A DNA stretch of 64,000 bases, taken from positions 186,001 to 250,000 of the forward strand of contig JAINUG010000018.1 in assembly GCA_029706075.1 (NCBI GenBank), in the 5' to 3' direction. The notes below the pieces were generated by a model. The model saw nothing but the letters and a program-made list of their open reading frames with translations, was not told the DNA's origin and made no database searches. Each line of letters begins with the position of its first letter. The stretch's first letter is position 1. Shown piece by piece: positions 51,434 to 61,420 of the stretch. Made by a program: the position numbers and the translations under genes. The stretch is from Aldrovandia affinis. Its lineage: Eukaryota; Chordata; Actinopteri; Notacanthiformes; Halosauridae.

Positions 51434-51840
51434 GTGGAGGGCGTCGGTCTCGGCAACATGGGAGTGGCAGGATTGCCTTTGTTTTCCCATGCTGTGGAGG
51501 CCTTTGGAGCAGTGAGACTTTCCGGGGGCAGGTTTGGCACTCTCGCAGGGTGTGAGAGTGTGAACTGTTGCCCTGAAGGTTGTTCCAAAGGCCACAATTG
51601 ATTGTTAATTATTATTGAATTGGTGTTGATTGGTATGGATAGTAAGTGATTATTCACTTACCTGTTTGTGTGTGAGAATGTGAGGGGGTGTGGTTGGTCA
51701 ATTGTTTGGTGTTTTGTGATTAGGTGTATGAATGATAGACAGGTGATTGCCTCACGAGTCCCACCTGAGCCAGGCGCGAGTGGTGGGGCGAGTGGGGGAT
51801 CAGTTAGTGTTGTCATGTCATTCATGTGTGTGTAAAATCA
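51434..51840 (+). repeat. Second copy of the 34,982 LTR-like module (5' 400 bp)
   Basis: TGTGGAGGGCGTCGGTCTCG, TGGAGGCCTTTGGAGCA, GCCTCACGAGTCCCACCTGA and GGGGCGAGTGGGGGATCAGT all match the copy at 34982-35345 in order. The TATA-like segment is missing. It leads into a (GAYGAY)n tract and a gag-like frame, so it looks like that element's 5' regulatory region. Confidence 0.65.
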
Positions 51841-52466
51841 AGCGGGTGACGATGACGATGATGATGATGACGATGACGATGATGACGATGATGACGATGA
51901 CGACGATGACGACGACGACCACATCGGAAGATGGTGGATTGCCGGCCTATCGGGCGCGGATGAAGAACACGATAAGATTTGATGCAGGAACAGATATGGA
52001 GGTAAGGAAGAGGTTCACCTTGGATTATTTCATTGAAAAAGTGGTGAAGGGTTTTTTTCATATTGATCCTACACGGGTTTATTGCATGCAGGACTTTTCG
52101 GCACGGGGATTCTTTGATTTGAGCTTTTTCACTGAAGCTGCTTCTCTGTTGGTTTTCGATTACTACACAGCAAACCGGAACACTCCTGTGCTAGAGGGAG
52201 TGCGTGTGGAGCTCCTCCAGGCACAGGGGTTTAGACCACTAACTGTGCACATGTATAATCCTTTTGTTATGGAGCAAGATATTGTTTGTTTTTTGAGTAA
52301 ATATGTTGCGGAGTTGGAGAGCAGGGAGAGGCTCTACAACAAGCATGGGTTTTGTAACGGGAAGTGGCGATACTTTGTCCGCTTCAAGCGAAACCCATCG
52401 GGGAATTCCCCACATGAGACCAAAGCCTCATTACGTCATTGTAAAGAGAGACGCAGAGATCAATGA
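51747..52466 (+). pseudogene. ZCCHC3-like / gag-like ORF, broken before its zinc knuckles
   Basis: The likely functional part starts near 51,961 (MKNTIRFDAGTDMEVRKRF). It continues RVYCMQDFSARGFFDLSFFT, LTVHMYNPFVMEQDIVCFL and [17 protein letters not shown], matching the N-terminal domain of the many fish proteins annotated ZCCHC3-like, which derive from a transposable-element gag/ORF1. At about 52,405 the family sequence stops and exon-like palindromic DNA begins. C-terminal sequence resumes near 52,705. The knuckles expected in between are absent. The upstream open frame across the microsatellite is not credible coding. Confidence 0.6.
51848..51919. repeat. (GATGAC)n-type microsatellite
   Basis: About 72 bp of GAT and GAC triplets. 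Any Asp or Met/Thr-rich peptide read from it is a repeat artefact. Confidence 0.9.
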
Positions 52467-52573
52467 ACCCATCTATTGCACTAAAGAAAAATCTCTTTAG
52501 TGCAATAGATGGGTTCATTGGTCTCTGCGTCTCTCTTTACAATGACATAATGAGGCTTTGGTCTCATGTGGGG
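52408..52573. repeat. 166-bp near-perfect palindrome
   Basis: Arms 52408-52487 and 52494-52573 are reverse complements at about 78 of 80 positions with a 6-nt centre. The outer ends are CCCCACATGAG and CTCATGTGGGG; the centre is CTAAAGAAAAATCTCTTTAG. Confidence 0.95.
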
Positions 52574-52690
52574 AACCTCCAGTAAGGGACTGTACAAACT
52601 GGTCTCCTTGGAAAAGTTGGGAAAGATATGGGGAAGATAATACTTCTTGAAGTTTCCGAATAGAAAAGCAAAGCCCTTTTCGTGATTTTC
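52494..52690 (-). pseudogene. Exon-like fragment of an unidentified cellular gene
   Basis: On minus, 52690-52494 reads [33 protein letters not shown] and [20 protein letters not shown]. The composition is that of a conserved cellular protein, not of any transposon family I know. The part nearest 52494 is duplicated in inverted orientation at 52408-52487. I cannot name the gene. Confidence 0.4.
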
Positions 52691-52699
52691 TTTACATTC

Positions 52700-52925
52700 C
52701 AGCTGTTCTCCCCCTGCCTGAGTCTGCGTCGGTGGAGTCCGGGGAGGTTTCCCTGTCCGCATCATTGGAGGCGGCTGCCCTCCTCTCCACCTCAGATCTG
52801 GTGATCCCCGCGGAATGGGGGGACTCCATGGAGCCCGCGGGTGACGGAGAGGCTGGATGGGCCACGAAACCAGCCAGGAAGAGGCCCCTGTCGGGAGAGC
52901 ACGGAAGCTCAAGATTTAACTATTA
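52700..52925 (+). pseudogene. C-terminal remnant of the gag-like ORF
   Basis: Frame reads [37 protein letters not shown] and [15 protein letters not shown], then stops. Acidic/Pro-rich followed by a basic patch, as in C-termini of ZCCHC3-like gag proteins. Separated from the N-terminal part by the exon-like insert. Confidence 0.4.
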
Positions 52926-53039
52926 ATCTGAAGGAAAGTCACAAAATAACCCCCGCAAATTACATCCCAATAGCGGCATCCCAATATGACATGGATATTG
53001 CGACCTTGTAGCGACTGCAGTCGCAATCCTTTAGTAAAT

Positions 53040-53345
53040 CTGGCCCTGAGACTGAGATCCTAATTTAGTCAGAAAGGCTATTCCAGAGTACTGGTGCAGC
53101 GATCTAAACTCTGTCCCCTCCACTTTCGAGTTAGAGGAATGCTGAGGTCTTTATTAAATGACCTCAGGGAGCCTGGTGCATATGGAAATTAAATATCAGA
53201 TATGTACTCAGGAGCTAGCCCATGCCTGGTCTTAAAAGTAATGAATACAATTTTTGAATCAATTCTAAAAGAAACCGGAAGCCAGTGTAAGGATGCTAAA
53301 ACAGAGGTTATATGAGACCTTTTATTAGTACAGTATAAGTAAGGA
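53040..53345 (-). repeat. LINE remnant (post-RT region)
   Basis: On minus, conceptual fragments (SILTLASGF, CIHYF-DQAWASS, PQHSSNSKVEGTEFRSLHQY) match, with stops, the domain also seen at 8779-9084. Short and dead. Confidence 0.5.
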
Positions 53346-54387
53346 GTTTATGGCAGCACATATTGTAGCAAGGTGGCAGGGGTGGTCACAGAAGACATTA
53401 ATTAGTTGCTGAGAACCATTCTCCCCTTCACTTACTAAGCATGCTCTTCCGGGCTAGGACTGCACAGCTTGATACCTGGGTGTGTGTAGGCTGTTTTTTC
53501 TTTCAACCAATTATCCTGGTGAAGTTAGCTAACACCAGCACTGGTCCACTCAAATATTAGACCATAGTAAATCATTTAAGCATAGAAGCAAATCTTCAGG
53601 TGTCTTTTGTGAATATACCAAAAATGTCAGATCAAGCCTTTGTAAGCTCTTTGTGACAATGCAGAATGTGAAGTCTGCTACACCAAAGCACAAGTTCTGC
53701 TACACCAAAGCATGTTCATGTTAAGTAACTGCAGTATGATCATCACTGGATATTTGGAGGGGTCCTTTCCAGTATGGCTACATGTTTGCTAAAATACAAT
53801 GGAACTAAATTTATCTGCTTTGCTCAAGCCTTGGACAGCACCAATGGCAAGGGGAAGCAAAACATAGAGAGAAAATAGCCTAGCAACCTTGGTTAAACTG
53901 ACATCCAAGGGTACAATAATAGTGATGATTCAGTCATACAATCCCCTTCCGCCCCCCCCCCCCCCCGCCCCCGCCCCTGCCCCCCACTTGAAGCTGTGTG
54001 TTGTGCTGGCTAATCTTTCAGAGTGCTACATAGACAGGGTAGGCTATGGAAATTTGAAGTGAATACTTTTTTATTCAGACAAGGTAACGGACTCAAGCAA
54101 ATAAGAGGTAAGACTTTTTATAAAGCTTCATGGAAATCTGGTCAGTAGCTTGATAATTTTTGAAACATTAGGTTGGATGTTTAGCAAAATGCACTTAATT
54201 GGACACAGTGGTATGCAGGATGTTGAACTGTTCAATAAAAAAACAGCTAAATTATCATTTCATGATTCAGGGAAAGCAAGTGATGCTTTTAGAGACAAAG
54301 AACAGAGACAGAGAACTAGATTAACTCTAATAAATTAATGGAAATATAATTCTGAGGTGGATAATCATGTATTTTTTTCTATTAGCC
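53346..54387. other. Unassigned DNA with one poly-C tract
   Basis: No coding or repeat structure recognised except the C-rich tract at 53,948-53,988. Confidence 0.5.
53948..53988 (-). repeat. Poly-C tract / G-quadruplex-forming strand
   Basis: A run of 14-plus C broken by single G or T into further C blocks. The minus strand has at least four G-runs of three or more within 40 nt. Confidence 0.85.
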
Positions 54388-54389
54388 TA

Positions 54390-54800
54390 CAGTAGAACCT
54401 CAGAGATCTCAAACTTCAGGTCAGCCGAACGTGGTATGAAACTGGAAGCAGTATTTGCAAGTATGCCCTAACAATATCATGCTCTTTATTAGCCCAGCAC
54501 TATGCCTTAACAATATCATGCTTTTTATTAGCCCATTACTATAACTGAACAGAGGAGAATTAAACCAAAACAAATCACACCTTCCATTGAAAAAAACACA
54601 AAATACTACCAAAATTTGTAATATTGCTAAAGAATACAATGTGAGGGATTCAACAGTATTTGATATGAAGAGCAAGAACAAAACTAGCGGCTGCATGCAA
54701 CCTCTGAGGCTTCCAAGCCCTGTGCAACAAAAAAAACTTTCCAAAGACTGTAACCAAAAGGACATCACACTTAAAATGTGTTTGCCAAGTTTGGAATGTA
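54390..54800 (+). mobile_element. Tigger/pogo-like DNA transposon remnant
   Basis: TA followed by CAGTAGAACCTCAGAGATCT, the style of Tigger inverted ends. Inside, 54587-54700 reads TTKICNIAKEYNVRDSTVFD, resembling a CENP-B/psq-type helix-turn-helix. The matching right end was not found. Confidence 0.45.
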
Positions 54801-55689
54801 TTTGAGCAACGCTCAGGGAGAAACAGCAATCTCCCACGTATTTTGCGCATCCAACATGGCCGCCATGCCATGTGACACAAGTTTGATGTCATGTATCCCT
54901 AGGAAGTAACATTTTGAACCTGTTTCCTAAGTTTGAAGGTTATGTGAGCATCAGATGAGAAATAGCTTGAAACGATAATAGTGCACATTCTCCATACACA
55001 AGATGGCCGCCGAGTCATGTGACCTGCCATGTTTTGCGTTATGTATTGAAAGGGAGTAATATTTTGAACCTTTTTGCAAAGCTTGAAGCTTATACAAGCA
55101 TTGGATCAAGCGGAATGTCAAAAAATCATATAATATATAAAATATATAATGGTGAACATTACAGGGCGTGGACACCAAAGCGTAGGTGCCTCCGACTTCC
55201 TTTCACAATTTTTGTGGCACTATGTTTCCTCAAAGCACATGTAGTTTCAAGCCCCTGCAAGGTGTGCCACAGGAGGCTTACATGTACCAGTGATATATGG
55301 AAAAACATACATTTTCAAGCTCTGGAAGACATTTTGGGGCATGACCACAAAACCGTACAGCTACATAATATTCATTCGCAAATCCAGTTGTCCATAAAAT
55401 TAGAGGGCATAGCCAGCAAATTGTATGTAATGATGATTATTCCTTTGCATTTCCTGTACCCCACTACCTAGGGAATATGTGTGATGAACTTAGAAAACTC
55501 TAAGATATTTGCTGTGGGAGGCTTGCGTTAAAAAAAAAAGCGAAAAAACCTGAGTGTAATGGGACGACTGGTGATATAGTGAAACCAAGCGCAGAGATGA
55601 GGTGGAGACAGAGATGAGATGAAAAAATGAAAATCTTTACTGAAATATAAAATCTCTGGGCAGAATAGACGTGACAGTAGATAACACAA
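54801..55689. other. Unassigned DNA with a diverged duplicated unit
   Basis: Two related stretches (54,846-54,950 and 54,999-55,107) share AAGATGGCCGCC / AACATGGCCGCC, CATGTGAC, a GTAA-ATTTTGAACCT block and TTTGAAG-TTAT. No gene seen. Confidence 0.4.
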
Positions 55690-55744
55690 AAACTCCCCGT
55701 CGGGGCCAACTCTGCCCGTGCCTCCTGCCGGGGGCAGTGCTCGC

Positions 55745-57360
55745 AGCCTGCTGCTGCGCATGGCCGCCATGACAGGGCATCCGCGTTGACGTGCTGTCGC
55801 CCCAGGCGGTGCCGCAGCTCGAAATCGTACACCTATAACGTTTCCAGCCAGTGCGCCACCTGCCCCTCAGGGTTTTTAAAGTTCAGCAGCCACGTGAGGG
55901 AAGCGTGGTCGGTCCGCACCAGGAACCGGGTGCCGTGCAGGTAGGCCCGGAAGTGCCACAGAGCCGCAACGACGGCAAGGAGCTCCCGGCATGTGATGCA
56001 GTAATTCCGCTCCACTTTATTCAAGGCGTGTCTGTAATATGCGATCACCTGTTCTCTGTTGTCGCTTTGCTGGGACAGGACTGCCCCGATGCCCACATTG
56101 CTGGCATCCGTGTCGAGGATGAATGACCGGTTTAGGTCAGGGTACGCCAGCACCGGCACCGTGATGAGGGTGGTTTGAAGGAAAAGCCTGGGCGCAGGGG
56201 TCGTCCCAGACGTATGGCTGGCCGCAGTCTGTCAGGCGGTAAAGCGGCCTGGCGATGGTGGCGAAGTCCTGCACGTACCTACGGTAGTAGGAGACAAGGC
56301 CCCAGCGGCCGCCATGTTCCGGATCTGCTCCTCAGCGGCCTGGCACTTAGCGAGGGCGAGCCGATAGGGGCGCAAGCGAATGGGCGGGGCAGAGCCAGTG
56401 TCTATGCTGTGTTGGACCAGCCCCGTGCGCTTGCAGTCCTCATCCCTGGCGGTGAAGCTGTTGGCGTACTCCCGGAGCAGCTGCTGCAGCTGTTGCTGCT
56501 GTGAGGGGTCCAAACCATCACTGCTGCATTGCCACAAGTCGTGGACAGCTCGAGCCATTTCAGTGGTGGGCGGGCAGACAGGGCAAGTGGTGGCGATGGC
56601 GGTGCAGGGCGGTTGGTGGACGGAGGCCTGGGCCGCGGGGGCAGTGCGGCGGGAGAGGCAGATGACTGTGGAGTGGCGGCGGGCAGTGCAGTGCAATAGG
56701 TAGGCTGTTGGGCGACGGCAGGTGGTGCGGTGCAGTGGGCCGGCAGCTGTTGAGCGACGGCAGGCGGTGTGGTGCAGTGGGCCGGTGGCTGTTGGATGAC
56801 GGCAGGCAGTGCAGGCAGGGCGGTGATAGGCGAGGCCGCAGTCTGGCAGTGGGCTTGCTTCTGACGGCGGCCGGACTGGAAGGGCTACGGCCTGGTCTCC
56901 AAACCAGAGCGCCTCTTGAGGGACATCCACGCATGCATTCCATTGCGTCATCAAGTCCAGGCCGATAATGCACAGATCTTTTTCCCCTGCATGCTGGCTC
57001 GCTCCTCTGTCACGGTCTGCATATGCTGATCAGTGGGGGTCCACACCGCGGACAGTGCACCGGTGGTGCCAGGCAGGATCCCTGGTCGCACCAGGGAAAT
57101 GGTAGACCCCGTGTCTACCAGTGCGAGGCAGGGCTGACCAGTAGGCACGCTGCGTAGAGGCCTCAGATGCAGCTGACTCGGCCAGCCAACGGACAGTGAC
57201 CTTGGGGAGGGACTGGGGATCGGAGCGGCGCTTCCCTCACTGGGCCGCTCCGCGCCCTCACTGGGCAAGGCTAGGTGCCGGCACCGGGTGCAATTGCCCC
57301 CTCTAGTCAGCGGGATGGCGGAGACCGCGTCGGGGGGCAGGGGTGGACCAAGGCCGGTGG
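55745..57360 (-). pseudogene. Protease-RT-RNase H remnant
   Basis: The protease frame (57360-56951) keeps the active site CLALVDTGSTISLV. The next frame (56954-56232) keeps LLREYANSFTARDEDCK and GLVQHSIDTGSAPPIRLR up to RNMAAAG. It then jumps, out of frame, to the SYYRRYVQDFATIA region, deleting the RT catalytic core. RNase H (56159-55833) has SFILDTDASNVGIGAVLSQ, CRELLAVVAALWHFRAYL and RTDHASLTWLL. Gag and integrase are absent. Confidence 0.8.
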
Positions 57361-57374
57361 CCATCCTGGTGCCG

Positions 57375-57816
57375 AGTAGCCACTTTATTAAAAGAAACAT
57401 TATCCATGCTCCATACACCGCACAGCTATGGAGGCAAATGCCCGGAGGATGCCCAAAAACCCTGGCTGGAACAAACGTGTCCTTAGAAGGACATGATTGA
57501 CCATTAAAACCCCTTCCGTAGATGTCGTAACAATCAGGAAGTAGCCGTCCTCTTCACATTTGGTCAAATGAACACTTTTGCCCTGCAGCTCGAGGGACTG
57601 CACCAAACACTCTGGGCATACAGGTCACGGTGGTTCTAACACTAACTCACCGCGACCAGCTAGCTAACACAAACACATCATTACAATAACACACACATAA
57701 AAGATTAACAGAACAATTAAGCATTTAACACAGGGGGGAACACAAACACACAACTGCGTTCCCCCATGATGTCCCGCGCACACATTTCAATGAGCGACCC
57801 TCCCAGGATCGCTACA
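57375..57816 (-). repeat. Partial LTR of the 55.7-57.8 kb gypsy element
   Basis: Complement of TGTAGCGATCCTGGGAGGGT onward. Follows the LTR at 34463 up to AATAAAGTGGCTACT, then diverges into coding sequence. Confidence 0.8.
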
Positions 57817-58859
57817 ATATGTATAGATGTGTTGTTATAAGGATTGCTCTGTCTTTCGTCTTATACATTGTGGTGTATGGGAAGCTTTTTTAGATGCAAA
57901 ACTATTTTCTACACGAGCAGACAAAAAATATTTTCTCATCAACACAATTTCAAGTATCCACGCGATGAGGTTTTTGGCTAACGTTATGTAAAACCTCTGT
58001 CACCAAAACACTTATAATTAATGGCTGCAATGACAGCTTCTGCCAGTAGAGGCCAATGTTGACTTGCAGTGTTCCGAAACGTTTCGAAACAATTGTTTTA
58101 AATGTCTCGAGTTGTCTCAAAGTTTCGAGCTTGCCATTCCTAGTAAACACAAAAGGGTCCAGGTAGGCATGCAAACGCTGGCAGTAACTCTGGGCAAGAG
58201 AACTCAAGACTGAGCACACCACTGTTAATGCTGTTATGCATGGAAACTGTCAAGTTCGGCAGTGGAGTGAAATCGTATCTGTGCCAGGCGAAATCTCTTA
58301 ATCCTAGCAAAATATTGTAGACATAACTCAGTCTGTTTAGAAGATTGTTTATGCTGAAGAGATGTATGGTATCCTGTGTTGTATTAGACTGGAAGTATGC
58401 ATTGATCTGGTCTGATGGCTGTCACAAAGCATGTGTATAATAAATGAATTAATAATCGGGACATAATTTACTTTATTGCATAATGTACTGGAAATAGGAT
58501 ATCCTAAATATAAGCAATCCTTTCTATCCGACCTTACCTTTGCACCCAGTATCATGTTCGTTCGATCATTTTCGTTGTGTCATGCTTCTTGAACTTCTGT
58601 TTTTCTGAGCTTTCGCTGTTATGTGTTTTTATTTTCTATTCCGCTGCGACGTTGTACCAAATACATATAACGACGATTAAATTCAAAGATAAAAAAATAT
58701 GACTGATATGATGCAATTTTAGGATTGGATATAGGCCTACTACCATATCATGGCTGATGTATACCCTGTAGCTCATTGTAGCTTAATTCATATTACACTT
58801 CAGTCAATTATCTTTGACATTTAATAATATATCAATGGCTTGCGGCAGGAGGGATTCGA
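57817..58859. other. Intergenic DNA
   Basis: No feature recognised. A short GTTCCGAAACGTTTCGAAAC palindrome lies near 58,071. Confidence 0.45.
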
Positions 58860-60722
58860 CAGCCGTGGCCAAAAGTTTTGAGAATGACACAAGTATTGGT
58901 TTTCACAAAGTTTGCTGCTTCAGTGTTTTTAGATCTTTTTGTCAGATGTTACTATGGTATACTGAAGTATAATTACAAGCATTTCACAAGTGTCAAAGGC
59001 TTTTATTGACAATTACATTAAGTTTATGCAAATAGTCAATATTTGCAGTGTTGACCCTTCTTTTTCAAGACCTCTGCAATTAACTTCTGGACCACATCCT
59101 GGCATGCTGTCAATTAACTTCTGACCAAAAACAATGCAGCAGCTGCCCAGTGGCAGCACAGTATATTAAATTACGCAAAATTACACATATTAAATTACAC
59201 AGTATATTAAAATGTAGTGAAATGTAGTGTAAAGTGCAGGTTCAGTTCAGTAGCAGCACTGATGGCTTTGGGAGCGGAGGCCATTCTTGCATAATCAATG
59301 CTTGGAGTTTGTCAGAATTTGTGGGTTTTTGTTTGTCCACCCGCCACTTGAGGATTGACCACAAGTTCTCAATGGGATTAAGGTCTGGGGAGTTTCCATT
59401 AGCCATGGACCCACCCAAAATGTCGATGTTTTGTTCCCCAGAGCCACTTAGTTATCACTTTGCCTTATGGCAAGGTGCTCCATCATGCTGGAAAAGGCAT
59501 TGTTCGGTTAGCTCTATATGCACTAAAACTGTTCTTGGATGGTTGGGAGAAGTTTGACTTTTTTTGGCACAGGTATAATAGTGGCACTCTTGAGGATGAC
59601 TCTTTTTTGGTACCATTCTTTATTCATGGCTGTGTTCTTAGGCTTTACAACAGTCACATCATCTATACATTTACTTATGTAGCCGATGGTGGACTCTGTA
59701 TATTCCTGCTAAATTGTGAGTGAGCCCAGGTGGTCTCTAGCACAGACCTTGGCTGAGAAGCAACTCCCACACATGAATGGTCTCAGGATGCTTTACTGTT
59801 GGCATGACACTTGGATGGTTGGGAGAAGGACAGGATGACTGTTGGCAGACACAGGACTGATGGTAGCGCTCACCTTTTCTTCTCCGGACAAGCTTTTTCC
59901 GGATGCCCCAAATAATCGGAAAGGGGATTCATCAGAGAAAATGACTTTACCCCAGTCCTCAGCAGTCCAATCCCTGTACCTTTTGCAGAATATCAGTCTG
60001 TCCCTGATGTTTTTCCTGGAGAGAAGTGGCTTCTTTGCTGCCCTTCTTGACACCAGGCCATCCTCCAAAAGTCTTCGCCTCACTGTGCGTGCAGATGCAC
60101 TCACACCTGCCTGCTGCCATTCCTGAGCAAGCTCTGCACTGGTGGTGCCCCGATCCCGCAGCTGAATCAACTTTAGGAGACGGTCCTGGCGCTTGCTGGA
60201 CTTTCTTGGGCGCCCTGAAGCCTTCTTCACAACAATTGAACCTCTCTCCTTGAAGTTCTTGATGATCCGATAAATGGTTGATTTAGGTGCAATCTTACTA
60301 GCAGCAATATCCTTGCCTGTGAAGCCCTTTTTGTGCAAAGCAATGATGACTGCACATGTTTCCTTGCAGGTAACCATGGTTAACAGAGGAAGAACAATGA
60401 TTTCAAGCACCACCCTCCTTTTAAAGCTTCCAGTCTGTTATTCTAACTCAATCAGCATGACAGAGTGATCTCCAGCCTTGTCCTCATCAACATTCTCACC
60501 TGTGTTAATGAGAGAATCACTGACATGATGTCAGCTATTCCTTTTGTGGCAGGGCTGAAATGCAGTGTAAATGTTTTTTTTGGGATTAAGTTCATTTTCA
60601 TGATTCATCTGATCACTCTTCATAACATTCTGGAGTATATGCAAATTGCCATAATAAAAACTGAGGCAGCAGACTTTGTGAAAATTAATTTGTGTCATTC
60701 TCAAAACTTTTGACCATGGGTG
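58860..60722 (-). mobile_element. Tc1-like transposon, decayed
   Basis: Left end CAGCCGTGGCCAAAAGTTTT and right end AAAACTTTTGACCATGGGTG are inverted and continue into GAGAATGACAC / GTGTCATTCTC. A TA follows the right end; the left TA is mutated. Transposase on minus is described separately. This is a different family from the elements at 7.7 and 36.6 kb. Confidence 0.85.
59300..60413 (-). pseudogene. Tc1-like transposase, broken
   Basis: 60413-59793 (206 codons) starts near TKETCAVIIALHKKGFTGKD with the N-terminal helix-turn-helix, a GRPRKSS hook, a second HTH and the first catalytic Asp (VIFSDESPF). Frameshifts follow. Near 59,490-59,330 in other frames are the second Asp (FQHDGAPCHKAK) and the Glu ([14 protein letters not shown]). 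Not functional. Confidence 0.85.
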
Positions 60723-61179
60723 TAGGATTTGACCTTTACGGGGGCTCAGCCCTCAATGATAATGTGAGGTGTACACATGCACAAGCCTAAATTTGTCATT
60801 CATTTATTTTTACATTCCCCAAAACAAAAACGCCACAATGGTGGCCGTTCTCAAAATTGAATGTGGTATTTTTTAAAATAGGTATTGAGTAAAAATGTTT
60901 TTTAGAAAAGACTGACTAAACATTTTCAGGGGGCTGAGATGAAAGACAGGGGGGCTAAAGCCCCCTAGATTGGGTCTAAAATTGCCACTGGCATGTGGTA
61001 ATATTGTTATCATTGGTGGTGGCATACCAGGTCACAAGGGGTCCTGCTCCCTCCTACATTCTGTCACTGATCACGTGCTACACACCTTCTCCTCTGGCCA
61101 GCTGACTGTCCCGTCTCACCTGGTAACCGCTCCTTGTGGCCACGCCTCTTCCCTGCCCTCTTAGATAGATGGAGGAATG
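60723..61179. other. Unassigned repeat-like DNA
   Basis: Contains GGGGGGCTAAAGCCCCCTAG near 60,950, related to the sequence near 25,660. No coding. Confidence 0.35.
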
Positions 61180-61420
61180 ATTTTCCCCACTCAGGCAGGA
61201 TGGCAGAATCTCTAACTATCTTTAGAAAAACACAGAAAACTCACATTTTCAGACTTCACCCCACCTGTTAATTATAATAACCTTTCTCTTCCCTTTGTAT
61301 TACAGGTTTTGTGGCATGAACGTCGGGAATGTCAAGGATTAGACTGTAATTTACCATTAGCTGCGATGATCTCTAGCCATATTAATGTCTCTAAGTTGCT
61401 TTGGATAAAATTGACTTCAA
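61180..61420 (+). repeat. L2-like LINE 3' end
   Basis: Reads GRMAESLTIFRKTQKTHIFR then stops, with a tail ending AAGTTGCTTTGGATAAAATTG, the form of L2-type 3' ends. Only the last about 240 bp remain. Confidence 0.6.

Larger units (their letters stand above)
55690..57816 (-). mobile_element. Ty3/gypsy element, internally deleted relative of the 31.9-kb copy
   Basis: On minus: partial 5' LTR (57816-57375, lacking its last about 55 bp), then directly a protease region, a Pro/His/Thr-rich linker, the RT start, a deletion, and RNase H. Ends at about 55,690 without integrase or 3' LTR. Confidence 0.78.

Noticed and set aside
51747-51960. N-terminal extension of the gag-like frame across the GAT/GAC tract
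   Set aside because: The peptide is microsatellite translation (Met-Thr repeats) and the preceding part is the LTR-like module. The conserved domain starts after it.
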